Assembly: GCA_902569975.1 (NCBI GenBank)
Contig: CACFWD010000004.1
Coordinates: 1 to 64,000, forward strand
DNA length: 64,000 nt
Origin: an uncultured Pelagibacteraceae bacterium
GTDB lineage: Bacteria; Pseudomonadota; Alphaproteobacteria; Pelagibacterales; Pelagibacteraceae
Direction of reading: 5' to 3'
Shown here: positions 1 through 10,738 of the stretch, one piece after another
How the letters are laid out: every line of letters begins with the position of its first letter
How positions within the stretch are numbered: position 1 is the first letter of the stretch
Notes under the pieces: model-generated
What the model was told of the DNA's origin: nothing
Seen by the model: the letters and a program-made list of their open reading frames with translations, nothing else
Database searches by the model: none
Program-made: the position numbers and the translations under genes

Positions 1-519
1 TGTGGTTGCTATTGGTATCACTGTTTTAGATTTATTAGGAAAGTTACTAATAAACTGAAGGACCTGCATACCTCCCATTGAACCACCAGTTATAGAAAAT
101 AGTTTGTCAATACCAAAATGATCAAGTAAATTATATTGAGCATTCACCATGTCATTAATTGTAATAACTGGAAAATTTGTTCCAAAAATTTTTTGATCAG
201 GATCTTTATGACTTGGTCCGTATGATCCCATACATCCACCGATTACATTAGAGCAAATAACAAAATATTTATTTGTATCGATAGCCTTATCAGGACCTAC
301 AGCATAACTCCACCAACCCTCTTTGTTAGTTACAGGGTTTATTCCAGTTACAAATTGATCTCCTGTTAGAGCATGAAAAACTAATATTGCATTATTTTTT
401 TTTAAATTAAGCGAACCGTAAGTTTCATAGGCTATTGGAAAATCTTTGATAGTTTTTCCACAGTCAAGTTTTAAAGGTTTTTTAACAATTAAAGTTTTTA
501 TATTTTTCTTAGTATTCAT
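1..519 (-). CDS. metX: Homoserine O-acetyltransferase (MetX), C-terminal part cut off by window edge
   Basis: Reverse-strand reading from the ATG at 517-519: MNTKKNIKTLIVKKPLKLDCGKTIKDFPIAYETYGSLN...HALTGDQF...GGCMGSYGPS...SITGGSMGGMQVLQF; alpha/beta-hydrolase MetX motifs. No stop before position 1. Confidence 0.9.
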   Translation of the reverse strand, partial: MNTKKNIKTLIVKKPLKLDCGKTIKDFPIAYETYGSLNLKKNNAILVFHALTGDQFVTGINPVTNKEGWWSYAVGPDKAIDTNKYFVICSNVIGGCMGSYGPSHKDPDQKIFGTNFPVITINDMVNAQYNLLDHFGIDKLFSITGGSMGGMQVLQFISNFPNKSKTVIPIATT

Positions 520-549
520 ATTTTTAGACTGTTTTGAATTGTGAGAAAA

Positions 550-605
550 AAAACTATTTTAGCGGTTTTTTTTAAGCGCTCGCAATTCAGTTAAATCAGC
601 GCATA
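550..605 (-). ncRNA. SAM-II riboswitch (metA motif) in the metX leader
   Basis: Reverse strand: TGCGCTGATTTAACTGAATTGCGAGCGCTTAAAAAAAACCGCTAAAATAG matches the remembered SAM-II core (CGCGCUGAUUUAAC.GUAUUGCAAGCGC...AAA...GCUAAA). GCGC/GCGC stem and downstream GCUAAA pseudoknot strand are present, in a metX leader. Confidence 0.88.
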
Positions 606-608
606 AAT

Positions 609-637
609 TTTTTACTAGAACTTATTTATTATGTCAA
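609..637 (-). promoter_or_regulatory. Sigma70-like promoter for the metX riboswitch transcript
   Basis: Reverse strand TTGACA (632-637), 17-nt spacer, TAAAAA (609-614), directly upstream of the riboswitch. Confidence 0.55.
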
Positions 638-709
638 TTTTTTAAAAAAACCTCTTATTATCTATAAAAATTTGTAATTTTATCTATAAAGAGCTCATAA
701 ATTAAAAAA

Positions 710-1795
710 ATGACAACTCCAAATTTTAAAAGATTTGATATTGAAGCTTATAGGCCTGGCAAATCAAAAGTTAAGAAACTTAAGAAGGTAATTAAGTTAT
801 CTGCAAATGAATCTGCTTTAGGTATGAGCCCTAAAGCAAAGAAAATAATATCAAATAAAAATTTAAATTTAGATAAATATCCAGATGGAAAATCTCAAAA
901 TTTAAGAAAAGAAATATCTAAAGCTTATAAATGTAATTCTGAGAAAATTATTTGTGGAGCAGGTTCAGATGAAGTGATTCAAATGATATGCCAGTTGTTT
1001 TTAAACCCAAAAGATGAGGTTGTAGTACCCGAGTATAGTTTTTTAATGTACAGAATTTATTCAAAAATTGTTGGTGCAAAAGTTGTATTTGCAAAAGAAA
1101 TTAATTTTAAAGTTTCAGTAAAAGAAATTTTAAAAAAAATTACAAAAAAAACTAAAATTGTTTTTATAGCAAATCCAAACAATCCAACAGGAACTTACAT
1201 AACTAAAAAAGAGGTTTTAGAATTAAGAAAAAGATTAAATAAAAAAATTTTACTTGTTATAGACGATGCCTATGCGGAATATATGAAAAACAAAGATTAT
1301 TCATCTGGGTTAGATTTGTTTAAAAATAAAGACAATGTTTTCATACTTAGAACTTTTTCAAAAATGTTTGGATTAGCTTCTTTGAGAGTAGGTTGGGGAT
1401 ATGGATCAAAAAAAATAGTTGATGCGTTAAATGTTATAAAACCACCATTTAATGTAAATGGTATTGCTCAATTAGCTGCCGCTCAGTCACTGAAGGATAA
1501 AGCTTTCATAACTAAATCGATTAGACATAATTTATTATATTCTGAAAAAATTAAGAAATTTCTTGAGACATATAATATTTTTTCAAATTCAGTTTCAGCA
1601 AATTTTTTATTACTTAATTTTGATAAATGCAGATATTCAGCAAAATTTTTGTATGAAAAACTCAAAAATAATGGAATTATTTTAAGATCAACAGAAAATG
1701 GTTATCATATAAAGAATAAATTGAGGTTAACTATTGGATCTAAACAAGAAAATTTAAAGTTTATGAGTGTTATTAGGCAAGTATTGAAAAAATGA
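710..1795 (+). CDS. hisC: Histidinol-phosphate aminotransferase
   Basis: KLSANESALGMSP, NPNNPTG, RTFSKMFGLASLRVGWG motifs of fold-type I aminotransferase HisC. Confidence 0.9.
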   Translation: MTTPNFKRFDIEAYRPGKSKVKKLKKVIKLSANESALGMSPKAKKIISNKNLNLDKYPDGKSQNLRKEISKAYKCNSEKIICGAGSDEVIQMICQLFLNPKDEVVVPEYSFLMYRIYSKIVGAKVVFAKEINFKVSVKEILKKITKKTKIVFIANPNNPTGTYITKKEVLELRKRLNKKILLVIDDAYAEYMKNKDYSSGLDLFKNKDNVFILRTFSKMFGLASLRVGWGYGSKKIVDALNVIKPPFNVNGIAQLAAAQSLKDKAFITKSIRHNLLYSEKIKKFLETYNIFSNSVSANFLLLNFDKCRYSAKFLYEKLKNNGIILRSTENGYHIKNKLRLTIGSKQENLKFMSVIRQVLKK

Positions 1796-2688
1796 AAAAT
1801 ATTTTAATTATTGGCTGTGGATTATTAGGTTCATCTTTATTAAGGCGTGTTAGTAAAAAAAAAATTGCTAAGAAAATATTCATTTATGAAAAATCAAAAT
1901 CGAATATTGCTAAAATTAAAAAATTAAGATTACCTGGAACAATTGTTAAATCATTAAAAGAAGGTGTAAGTAATTCAGATCTAATTATCTTTTGTACACC
2001 AATGAGTGAATACAAAAATATTATTTTAAAAATTAATGCCTTTATACCATCAAAAACATTAATTACAGATATTGGTTCTTCAAAAATTGAAACTTCTAAA
2101 ATTATAAATAAATTTTTAAAGAAAGGTATTCATTGGATTCAAAGTCACCCAATAGCTGGATCAGAGGTCAGTGGACCAGAACATGGAAAAGATAATATGT
2201 TCATAAATAGATGGTGTATAATAATTAAAGAAAAAAATACTCAAAAAAATAGCATAAATATTATTGCTAAGTTTTGGAAAAAAATTGGATCAAAAGTAGT
2301 TGTAATGAGTGCTGAAAAACATGACAAGATTTTCTCTATGACTAGCCATCTACCACATTTAATTGCATATAATTTAGTTAAATCCGCACAAGATTTTGAA
2401 AAAAAACAAAGCTACGATTTAATAAAATTTAGTGCAGGTGGATTAAGAGATTTTTCTAGAATAGCAGCATCAAATCAAATTATGTGGCGTGATATTTTTT
2501 TTGATAATAAGAACAACATTTCAAAAGCTATTGATTTATTTATAAAAAATTTGAGCCAATTCAAAAAAGATATCAATTCAAAAAATAACAAGTCTATTAT
2601 TAAAAAACTTATTCAAACTAAAAAAGTAAGATCAAAAATCATTAAGTTGAGACAAGATATTGATAAACCTGACTTCGGAAGAGATTAA
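1792..2688 (+). CDS. Prephenate/arogenate dehydrogenase family protein
   Basis: Rossmann start MKNILIIGCGLLGSSLLRRV, HPIAGSEVSGPEHG, SHLPHLIAY; 4-bp overlap with hisC. Confidence 0.88.
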   Translation: MKNILIIGCGLLGSSLLRRVSKKKIAKKIFIYEKSKSNIAKIKKLRLPGTIVKSLKEGVSNSDLIIFCTPMSEYKNIILKINAFIPSKTLITDIGSSKIETSKIINKFLKKGIHWIQSHPIAGSEVSGPEHGKDNMFINRWCIIIKEKNTQKNSINIIAKFWKKIGSKVVVMSAEKHDKIFSMTSHLPHLIAYNLVKSAQDFEKKQSYDLIKFSAGGLRDFSRIAASNQIMWRDIFFDNKNNISKAIDLFIKNLSQFKKDINSKNNKSIIKKLIQTKKVRSKIIKLRQDIDKPDFGRD

Positions 2689-3434
2689 TATTGTAAGTTA
2701 GATACTTTTTTTATTTTTAGATTTGCAGTTTTTTGAATTCTATTAATTGTTTCTTTAATTGGCATAATTATAACTTTTTTTTCCGGCCCATAAGCATGAA
2801 TTAGTTTTTTAGAATTTAAACATATGGCTACATGACCTTTCCAAAATATGATATGCCCTTTTTTAAATTTTTTTTTCTTAATTTTTTTTTTTGAGTATTT
2901 AATCTGATCTTTTGTATCTCGTGGATAAAATGAGTTATTATAATTAAAGTATATTTGTAATAAAGCTGAGCAATCAATACCATTAAATGTTTTTCCACCC
3001 CAAACATATTTTACGTTCAAAAACTTTTTAAATATTTTAACAAAATTTTTTTCTTTATAATTTAATTTTTTAACATCAGTTTTTTTAATCCATTTATTTT
3101 TCTCAATTTCAATGTAATTTATATTTTGAGTTAATACAGATAATTTAGATGCAAGTGGAAGCCAACTATTTGTTTTAATTCCAGGTTTTTTGAATATTCT
3201 TGCTTTTAATGAACTGACTTTATAAACAGGTTTAAATTTTTTTAAATATTTTGAGTTTCTCATATAACCAATGTAATTATCAAATAATGTTTTAATTTTA
3301 ACCCAATTTTTATTTTTAGATAAAATTTTAAATTTTTCACCATATATGATTTGAGAAATCACCTCTGATTTATTAGAAGGTTTTTTATAGATATTTGATA
3401 AATTATTTATGAAATAAAAATTATTTTGCACCAA
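2685..3434 (-). CDS. NlpC/P60 family cell-wall hydrolase with SH3-like N-terminal region
   Basis: YVWGGKTFNGIDCSALLQ (catalytic Cys motif), KKGHIIFWKGHVAI (His); SH3_3-like N-terminus. Confidence 0.85.
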   Translation of the reverse strand: MVQNNFYFINNLSNIYKKPSNKSEVISQIIYGEKFKILSKNKNWVKIKTLFDNYIGYMRNSKYLKKFKPVYKVSSLKARIFKKPGIKTNSWLPLASKLSVLTQNINYIEIEKNKWIKKTDVKKLNYKEKNFVKIFKKFLNVKYVWGGKTFNGIDCSALLQIYFNYNNSFYPRDTKDQIKYSKKKIKKKKFKKGHIIFWKGHVAICLNSKKLIHAYGPEKKVIIMPIKETINRIQKTANLKIKKVSNLQY

Positions 3435-4815
3435 TTTTAATTTTATTTTTAATTAACCATAGACAAACTAATGAAGGTATTACCATTATAGTTGTTAAAA
3501 CAAAAAACGTGCCCCAATCCCCATTTAACCAGTCAACCAAAGCTCCAGATGATGAAGCTAGTGTAGTTCTGCCCGCAGTGCCAATAGAGGCAAGTAATGC
3601 ATATTGTGTTGCTGTATAAGTTCTGTCGACTAATAAAGATATAAATGCAACAAATGCTACAGTTGCAAAGGCAGCAGTAATGTCATCGGCTATAACAGCA
3701 ATCGCAAATAAAACTTCTGACTTTCCAGTCCAGGCTAAAATTGCAAATAAAAGATTCGTTACTGCCATTAGACCTCCAGCAAAAAACATTGTTTTAATTG
3801 TTCCAGCTCTCATTGCCATTATACCACCTAATAATGTAAATATCACAGTTGTAATCCACCCTAATCCTTTTGAATAAATTGCAATTTGACCTTTTGAAAA
3901 TCCAACTTCTTTATAAAAAACTATAGACATTCTTCCCATAAAAGCTTCACCTATTTTAAACAAAAAAACAAAACCCAAAATACCTACAGCTATAGCAAAA
4001 CCATTTTTTTTGAAAAAACTTATTATTGGTCCACCAATAGTCCCAGAAATATAAGCTATAAAGTTTGTAATAAAATTGTTTGAACCAAGTTTTCCTTTAA
4101 TTAGTTTATCTGTCTCAATTTGTTTTATTTGTCTATCTGTCTCAAGGGGCTCATGGACAAACATTAACCCAATATTCATCAAAACAACTAAACTTCCTAG
4201 AACTAAAAAAGTAGCTTGCCAATAGTCTGAAATTCCTAAATTTTCGAAAAATTCTGCTGTGAATAAAGCAACAACTCCACCTAATTTATAACCTGTCCAC
4301 CACCCGACAACTGCCATAGCTGCTCCTGCAGCCATAGATTTTCCCTCATTTTCATTAATTTGCTCAATTCTTAAAGCATCTACGGTAATATCTTGAGTTG
4401 CAGATGCTATAGCAATAATTAATCCCACAGAAATTAATAATGCTAAATTTTCTGTAGGATTAATAACGCTCCAAATTATTAAACTTAACAAAATAATAAT
4501 TTGCATTAAAACAATCCAGCCTCTTCTATGACCTATTTTTTTGGTTAGAAATGGAATTTGAATTCTATCTATAATTGGTGCCCATAAATAATTAAAGGCA
4601 TATACTCCAAAAATTAAACCTGCCCACCCAATTGTTGATCTACTAAGTCCTTCTTCTTTAAGCCAAAGGCTCAAGCTGCTTGCGATCAATACCCAAGGAA
4701 ATCCACTAATTGCACCTAATAAAAGAATCCTAATCATTCGTATATCTTTATAAATTATAAGAGACCCTAACCAGGATTGTTGTTTATTTATTTCAGACAT
4801 AATTAATTTCTCCAA
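3421..4815 (-). CDS. MFS transporter, AmpG-like
   Basis: Multi-TM protein; GFPWVLIASSLSLWLKEEGLSRSTIG, NYLWAPIIDR, IASATQDITVDALRIE are typical of AmpG permeases. Confidence 0.8.
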   Translation of the reverse strand: MEKLIMSEINKQQSWLGSLIIYKDIRMIRILLLGAISGFPWVLIASSLSLWLKEEGLSRSTIGWAGLIFGVYAFNYLWAPIIDRIQIPFLTKKIGHRRGWIVLMQIIILLSLIIWSVINPTENLALLISVGLIIAIASATQDITVDALRIEQINENEGKSMAAGAAMAVVGWWTGYKLGGVVALFTAEFFENLGISDYWQATFLVLGSLVVLMNIGLMFVHEPLETDRQIKQIETDKLIKGKLGSNNFITNFIAYISGTIGGPIISFFKKNGFAIAVGILGFVFLFKIGEAFMGRMSIVFYKEVGFSKGQIAIYSKGLGWITTVIFTLLGGIMAMRAGTIKTMFFAGGLMAVTNLLFAILAWTGKSEVLFAIAVIADDITAAFATVAFVAFISLLVDRTYTATQYALLASIGTAGRTTLASSSGALVDWLNGDWGTFFVLTTIMVIPSLVCLWLIKNKIKIGAK

Positions 4816-6242
4816 AAAGATGGTAAAAACAATACTAGTATTGCAAATAGCTCAAGTCTACCCAATATCATGCCAAAGGTTAAAATCCATTTTGAACTAT
4901 CAGGAAGAGTTGAGAAGTCTCCATTTGGGCCAATTATTGAACCTAGACCAGGCCCAACATTAGATATGGATGTGGCTGCTCCAGAGATAGATGTAACAAA
5001 ATCTAATCCAGTCAAAGATAACAAGGCTGTTAAAACAAAGAAAATCACTAAATACATGTAAATGAAAGATATAATTGAAGATATAAATTTATTATCTATT
5101 GGATTTTTATCATATTTTAAAACAAAAACTCCTTTAGGATAAATTATTTTTTTTAGTTGATTAATAATAAATAAATATAATATTTGAATTCTAAATATTT
5201 TAACTCCACAAGTTGTAGATCCAGCGCAACCTCCAATGAACATTAATAATAAAAATAAAATTAATGTAAAACTTCCCCAAGTATCAAATTCAGCATTCAC
5301 ATAACCTGTACCAGTTAAAATTGATATAATATTAAAAATTACAGATCTAAAATTAAATTCTTTTGAACTACTTATCATCAGATATATCGACAAAATTATT
5401 ATACTAAAGATTATTACCTTAAAAAAAGTTCTTATTTGGATATCGTTAAATAGTATTTTTTTATCCCCACTAATAAATTTTATGTAGGCAATAAAGGGCA
5501 AACTTCCTAAAATTATAAAAATCATTGCTGAAATTTCAATGGAAACACTGTTAAAAAAACCAATTGATTCATTATAATTAGAAAAACCGCCCGTTGCTAT
5601 TGTAGTCATTGAGTGTGTTAGACTATCGAATAAGTTCATCCCGAAAATTTTATAAGTTAAACCACAAAAAAATGTTAATAATGTATAAATATATATTAGA
5701 CGAAGTGCTATTTCTTTTGACTTAGGTAATATTTTCTCAGATGAGTCATTATTTGAAATTTTAAAAAGTTGCATCCCACCAACATTCATTATTGGCATTA
5801 ATGTGATTGCCATGATTATAATTCCAATGCCCCCTAACCATTGAAGAATAGCCCGCCAAAGTAGTATACTTTTTGGCATTTCATTCAAATTGGAGATTAC
5901 AGTAGATCCTGTTGTTGTGATTCCAGACATGCTTTCAAAAAAAGCATTTATGAATGAAAAATTTAAATCAGAGAAGATAAATGGTAGAGATCCAAAAATT
6001 GCAATACTCAACCATGAAAGTGCGGTTAGAAGAAAAGCTTGTTGTAAAGTCAATTTTTTATCATGGTCTAGATTAGATAAAAAAAATAATGTTCCAAAAA
6101 TTATTGTAACAATAGAGGCACCAAAAAAAGACGAATCTATTTCTGAATATATAAATTGAAAAATAATTGGGATAAACATGAATATACCAAGAATTATTTG
6201 TAAAATTCCAAGCGTAAAAAAAACTGTTTTGTAATTAGACAT
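4803..6242 (-). CDS. trkH: TrkH family potassium uptake protein
   Basis: FFESMSGITTTGSTV, GGIGIIIMAITLMP, GGCAGSTTCGVKIFR selectivity-filter-like repeats. Confidence 0.88.
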   Translation of the reverse strand: MSNYKTVFFTLGILQIILGIFMFIPIIFQFIYSEIDSSFFGASIVTIIFGTLFFLSNLDHDKKLTLQQAFLLTALSWLSIAIFGSLPFIFSDLNFSFINAFFESMSGITTTGSTVISNLNEMPKSILLWRAILQWLGGIGIIIMAITLMPIMNVGGMQLFKISNNDSSEKILPKSKEIALRLIYIYTLLTFFCGLTYKIFGMNLFDSLTHSMTTIATGGFSNYNESIGFFNSVSIEISAMIFIILGSLPFIAYIKFISGDKKILFNDIQIRTFFKVIIFSIIILSIYLMISSSKEFNFRSVIFNIISILTGTGYVNAEFDTWGSFTLILFLLLMFIGGCAGSTTCGVKIFRIQILYLFIINQLKKIIYPKGVFVLKYDKNPIDNKFISSIISFIYMYLVIFFVLTALLSLTGLDFVTSISGAATSISNVGPGLGSIIGPNGDFSTLPDSSKWILTFGMILGRLELFAILVLFLPSFWRN

Positions 6243-6331
6243 TTTGAAAGAACATTATTTTATGGTAAATAAATTTCAACTCTATAAGAATTAATAAAAT
6301 CGCTAATTTAAGATTTTAAAAAGATATATTC

Positions 6332-7894
6332 GTGATTAAAAAAGAAATTTTAGATAAAACAAGTGCATGGCCTTTTGTTGAGGCAAAAAAAATGCTTCGA
6401 GAAAGAAAATCGTTTATTGACAAAAAAGGCAAAATTACTCTTCAAACAGGATATGGTCCAAGTGGACTTCCTCATATTGGAACATTTGGTGAAGTTGCCA
6501 GAACATCAATGATGGTCAATGCATTAAAACAACTTACAGACCTGCCTACAGAAATAATCACTTTTTCTGATGATATGGATGGTTTAAGAAAAGTTCCTGA
6601 TAATGTTCCTAATCAAGAACTATTAAATGAAAATCTTCACAAACCACTTACACAAGTTCCAGATCCATTCAAAAAATTTGCTAGTTTTGGAGAACATAAT
6701 AATGAAATGTTGAAAGATTTCTTAAATAGTTTTAACTTTAATTATAGTTTTAAAAGTTCAACATCTTTATATAAAAGTGGTTTTTTTAATCCGACATTAG
6801 AAATTATTTTAGAAAACTATGATGGTATAATGAATATTATACTTCCAACTTTAGGTAAAGAACGTCAGAAAACTTACTGTCCTTTTTTACCTATATGTCC
6901 TGATACAGGTCACGTTCTAGAAATACCAGTTTTAGAAATTAATAAAGAAAATTCTAAAATAATTTTTGATAATAAAGGTAAAAAATTAGAATCAAGTATT
7001 TTAGATGGAAATTGTAAATTACAATGGAAAGTTGATTGGGCTATGAGATGGTATGCCCTCGATGTAGATTTTGAAATGTATGGAAAAGACCTTATTGAGA
7101 GTGCTATTTTATCAACTAAAATTATAAATCTAATTGGAAAAAAAAATCCATCTGGCTTCGCTTATGAATTATTTCTTGATGAAAAAGGTGAAAAAATTTC
7201 TAAATCCAAAGGAAATGGTATTACTATAGATCAGTGGTTGAAATATGCTTCCCCTGAAAGTTTATCTTTATACATGTATCAAAATCCTAAAAGAGCAAAA
7301 AAGCTTTATAAAGAAATAGTTCCAAAAGCTGTTGACGAATATCTAGATAACATTGAAAAATCAAAAAAACAAACAGACCAACAATTAGTAATGAATCCTG
7401 TCTGGCATGTTCACAACGGGAATGTTCCAAAAGAAGAAATGATTATGACTTTTTCTATGTTGTTGAATTTAGTTGAAACAAGCAACGCTGATAACAAAGA
7501 TCTATTATGGAAATTTGTAAAAAAATATAAATTAAATATCAATGAAAAAAATTTTCCAATTTTTGACGGCTTGGTTGGTTATGCAATTAAATATTTTAAT
7601 GATGTTATTAAGTCTAAAAAAAAATATAAAACTCCTACAGATAATGAGAAATTAGCTCTACAAGCCTTAGTTAAAACTTTAGAAAAGTGTGATGATCATA
7701 TGTCACCAGAAGATATACAAACTTTGATTTATACTACAGGTAAAGAAAATGGTTATGCAGAAAACCTTAGAGATTGGTTTAAGCTGATTTATGAAGTGGT
7801 CTTTGGTGATGAAAATGGTCCAAGGATGGGTTTTTTTATAAGTTTTTTTGGTGTGAAAGAAACAAAAGAGTTGATAATTGGTAAGTTGAAATAA
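6332..7894 (+). CDS. lysS: Lysyl-tRNA synthetase, class I
   Basis: Class I signature GYGPSGLPHIGTFGEV, DDMDGLRKVPDN and KISKSKGN (KMSKS-like). Confidence 0.92.
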   Translation: MIKKEILDKTSAWPFVEAKKMLRERKSFIDKKGKITLQTGYGPSGLPHIGTFGEVARTSMMVNALKQLTDLPTEIITFSDDMDGLRKVPDNVPNQELLNENLHKPLTQVPDPFKKFASFGEHNNEMLKDFLNSFNFNYSFKSSTSLYKSGFFNPTLEIILENYDGIMNIILPTLGKERQKTYCPFLPICPDTGHVLEIPVLEINKENSKIIFDNKGKKLESSILDGNCKLQWKVDWAMRWYALDVDFEMYGKDLIESAILSTKIINLIGKKNPSGFAYELFLDEKGEKISKSKGNGITIDQWLKYASPESLSLYMYQNPKRAKKLYKEIVPKAVDEYLDNIEKSKKQTDQQLVMNPVWHVHNGNVPKEEMIMTFSMLLNLVETSNADNKDLLWKFVKKYKLNINEKNFPIFDGLVGYAIKYFNDVIKSKKKYKTPTDNEKLALQALVKTLEKCDDHMSPEDIQTLIYTTGKENGYAENLRDWFKLIYEVVFGDENGPRMGFFISFFGVKETKELIIGKLK

Positions 7895-8946
7895 TGTATT
7901 CAAATTTAAGATCTTTAATTTTTAAGCTAGATCCTGAAAAAGCACATTTTTTAGCAATTCAATCTCTTAAACTTAATTTAGTTTCAAATATATTTGATGA
8001 AATCAAAAATGATCCTTTATTAAAAACAAAACTATTTGACCAAGAAATTGATAATCCAATTGGTATTGCAGCAGGTTTTGACAAGAATGCTGAGGTATAT
8101 AATCCTTTATTTAAATTGGGATTTGGATTTGTTGAGGTGGGCACAGTCACCCCGTTAAAGCAATATGGAAATGAGAAACCAAGAGTATTTAGATTAGTCG
8201 AAGATCAAGCTTTAATAAACAGATTAGGTTTTAACAATCAAGGATCAGATACAATTTTAAGTAGAATAAAATCAAATAAAAAATTAGGTGTGCTAGGTAT
8301 AAATATTGGCCCCAATAAAGATTCTAAAAATAGGCTTAAGGATTATTTGATTGGATTAGAAAAATTTCATGAAACTGCAGACTATATTACAATTAATATT
8401 TCTTCACCAAATACTGAAAATCTTAGAAATTTTCATGATACAAATAAATTAAAAGAGTTATTAAATTCTATATTAGAAAAGAAAATAGAATTAAAAACTG
8501 AAATTCCTATAGCTGTAAAGATTTCACCAGATATAAATGAAAATCAAATTAATTTAATTTCTGAAATACTTTTAGAAAATAATGTGAGTGCAATAATAAT
8601 TTCAAATACCTCTGATGCTTCTCGAGAAACAATTCAAAATATTCAGAGACATCAAAAAGGTGGTTTATCTGGGAAACCAATAGAAAAAAAATCAAATCTT
8701 TTGATAAGTAAATTTTATAGTTTAGTTAAGGGTAAAATTAAGATTATTGGAGTGGGCGGCGTTGACTCTGGCAAAGCAGCATATGATAAGTTTTTATTTG
8801 GAGCAGATTATGTCCAATTATACACTGGCATGGTATTTCAAGGACCTAATATTGCAGGCAAGATTAAAAAGGACTTAAAAAAATTGTTAATTAGAGATGG
8901 CGTTAAAAATTTCACGGAAATTGTGGGAAATAAAACTATTTCTTAA
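7894..8946 (+). CDS. pyrD: Dihydroorotate dehydrogenase (class 2, quinone)
   Basis: NPIGIAAGFDKNAEVYNPLFKLGFGFVEVGTVTP; ISSPNTENLR; GGLSGKPIEKKS. Confidence 0.93.
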   Translation: MYSNLRSLIFKLDPEKAHFLAIQSLKLNLVSNIFDEIKNDPLLKTKLFDQEIDNPIGIAAGFDKNAEVYNPLFKLGFGFVEVGTVTPLKQYGNEKPRVFRLVEDQALINRLGFNNQGSDTILSRIKSNKKLGVLGINIGPNKDSKNRLKDYLIGLEKFHETADYITINISSPNTENLRNFHDTNKLKELLNSILEKKIELKTEIPIAVKISPDINENQINLISEILLENNVSAIIISNTSDASRETIQNIQRHQKGGLSGKPIEKKSNLLISKFYSLVKGKIKIIGVGGVDSGKAAYDKFLFGADYVQLYTGMVFQGPNIAGKIKKDLKKLLIRDGVKNFTEIVGNKTIS

Positions 8947-8998
8947 ATCTATTAAACTTGACACCTTCATCATCTCATCTTAAATAAGCGCAATTATT

Positions 8999-9310
8999 AT
9001 GTCAAAAAAATGTGAACTCACCGGAAAAATTCCTATGAAAGGTCATAATGTTAGTCATGCTAACAATAAGACAAAAAGAAGATTTTTACCAAACCTAAAA
9101 AAAGTAAAATTTACAAGTGAGCTTACAGGAAGAAGTTTAAGACTTACAGTAAGTAACTCAGGCGTAAGATCAGTTGACAAAAAAGGTAGTTTTGATGAAT
9201 TTTTAAAAACTGTAAAGAATAAAAATTTATCCCCAAGATTGAAAAAATTAAAAAAGGTAATTTTAATTAAATCTCCCTTCAAAAAAAAACCTATAGCTAA
9301 ATCAGCTTAA
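8999..9310 (+). CDS. rpmB: 50S ribosomal protein L28
   Basis: [33 protein letters not shown]. Confidence 0.95.
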   Translation: MSKKCELTGKIPMKGHNVSHANNKTKRRFLPNLKKVKFTSELTGRSLRLTVSNSGVRSVDKKGSFDEFLKTVKNKNLSPRLKKLKKVILIKSPFKKKPIAKSA

Positions 9311-9864
9311 TGAATAAATTATTTATTACCCTATCTATAATGATGGGAATTGTTGTACTATCATCTAATTACTTAGTTCAGTTTCCAGTAAATTATCATG
9401 GGTTAAATGAAATTCTGACATATGGAGCTTTTAGTTATCCAATAGCCTTTTTAATTACAGATTTAGCAAATAGGTCCTATGGAAAATTATTAGCAAGACA
9501 AATTGTTTATTTAGGTTTTTTTATAGGAATCATATTTACATTGTTATTTTCAACTGATTTTGCAGATTTTATTTCCATTAGAATCGCAATAGGATCAGGG
9601 GTGGCATTTATTACTGCTCAATTATTAGATATTCAGATATTTGATAGATTAAGAAAAAAAGAGTGGTTTGTAGCCCCACTTACCTCATCTTTAATTGGAT
9701 CAACATTGGATACATTTTTATTTTTTTCAATATCATTTTATGCAACAGGAGTTCCTTGGGTTACTTTATCTCTTGGAGATTTAGCAGTGAAAATTTTAGT
9801 TGCTCTAATAATGCTAGTACCATTTAAATTACTATTGAAGATTGTAAAACCAATCAAAGTTTAA
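9310..9864 (+). CDS. VUT/YhhQ family queuosine precursor transporter
   Basis: ILTYGAFSYPIAFLITDLANRSYGK typical of YhhQ/VUT family. Confidence 0.82.
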   Translation: MNKLFITLSIMMGIVVLSSNYLVQFPVNYHGLNEILTYGAFSYPIAFLITDLANRSYGKLLARQIVYLGFFIGIIFTLLFSTDFADFISIRIAIGSGVAFITAQLLDIQIFDRLRKKEWFVAPLTSSLIGSTLDTFLFFSISFYATGVPWVTLSLGDLAVKILVALIMLVPFKLLLKIVKPIKV

Positions 9865-10736
9865 TAAAAAAACTTATAGGACAGAATTTTATAAGCTAAT
9901 TTTGCAACAAGAAAATTATAAGAATTAAATCCTTTAATTGGAGACAACTCATTAATATCTGCACCAACTATTTTTGAATTTTTTGCTGCAATTCTTATTA
10001 TATTTAATGTTTCGTCCCACAAAAGTCCTCCTGGTTCAGGTGTGCCAGTTGCAGGCATAATGCTTGAATCTAGTCCATCTACATCAAATGTAAGATAAAC
10101 AGTTTTGTCTTTAATCAATTTTTTAAATTTTGATAAGTTCCATTTTTTTTTATCTTTTGCCCAAAAAATACTTATTCTTGAGGAATTTTTTTTTAAGAAT
10201 GGAATTTCATTTTTGGAGATGTTTCTTATACCAAATGAAATTAATGAAACATTCTTATAATCTAAACATCTTCTTATTGCTGAAGCATGTGAAAATTTTT
10301 CTCCATTATAACTTTGACGTAAATCTGCATGAGCATCAAAATGTAGGAGACAAATATTTTTATATTTTTTAGTAAAAGGAACAATACATCCAGGCGTTAT
10401 CGAGTGTTCTCCACCAAATGTCATAGGAAAAAGCTTTTTATCTAAAATTTCTTTATTCAACTTTGAGATTTTATTAAGTGCTTTATTTATATTTTTATCA
10501 ATTTTAAATGGTTGGAGAGTTTTAATACCTATTTTTTTATAAGGTTCACAATTGAGCTCTTCATCGTATAGCTCAACTTGATGAGATGCTTTTATGATCT
10601 CTTTAGGTCCATTTTTAGTGCCTCCTCCGTAACTAACAGTTTTTTCCAAACCAAATGGAACAATTACGACTTTTTCTTTAAAATTAAATTTATTATCAAT
10701 TCCTAAAAAACCGTTTTTATTTGAGAGATATTTCAA
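9861..10736 (-). CDS. speB: Agmatinase/arginase family ureohydrolase
   Basis: GGEHSITPG, HFDAHADLRQSY, LTFDVDGLDSSIMPATGTPEPGG metal-binding motifs. Confidence 0.9.
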   Translation of the reverse strand: MKYLSNKNGFLGIDNKFNFKEKVVIVPFGLEKTVSYGGGTKNGPKEIIKASHQVELYDEELNCEPYKKIGIKTLQPFKIDKNINKALNKISKLNKEILDKKLFPMTFGGEHSITPGCIVPFTKKYKNICLLHFDAHADLRQSYNGEKFSHASAIRRCLDYKNVSLISFGIRNISKNEIPFLKKNSSRISIFWAKDKKKWNLSKFKKLIKDKTVYLTFDVDGLDSSIMPATGTPEPGGLLWDETLNIIRIAAKNSKIVGADINELSPIKGFNSYNFLVAKLAYKILSYKFFY

Positions 10737-10738
10737 TT

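Noticed and set aside
6332-7894. Class I (archaeal-type) LysS as a surprising horizontal transfer
   Set aside because: Class I LysRS is a known normal feature of alphaproteobacteria.
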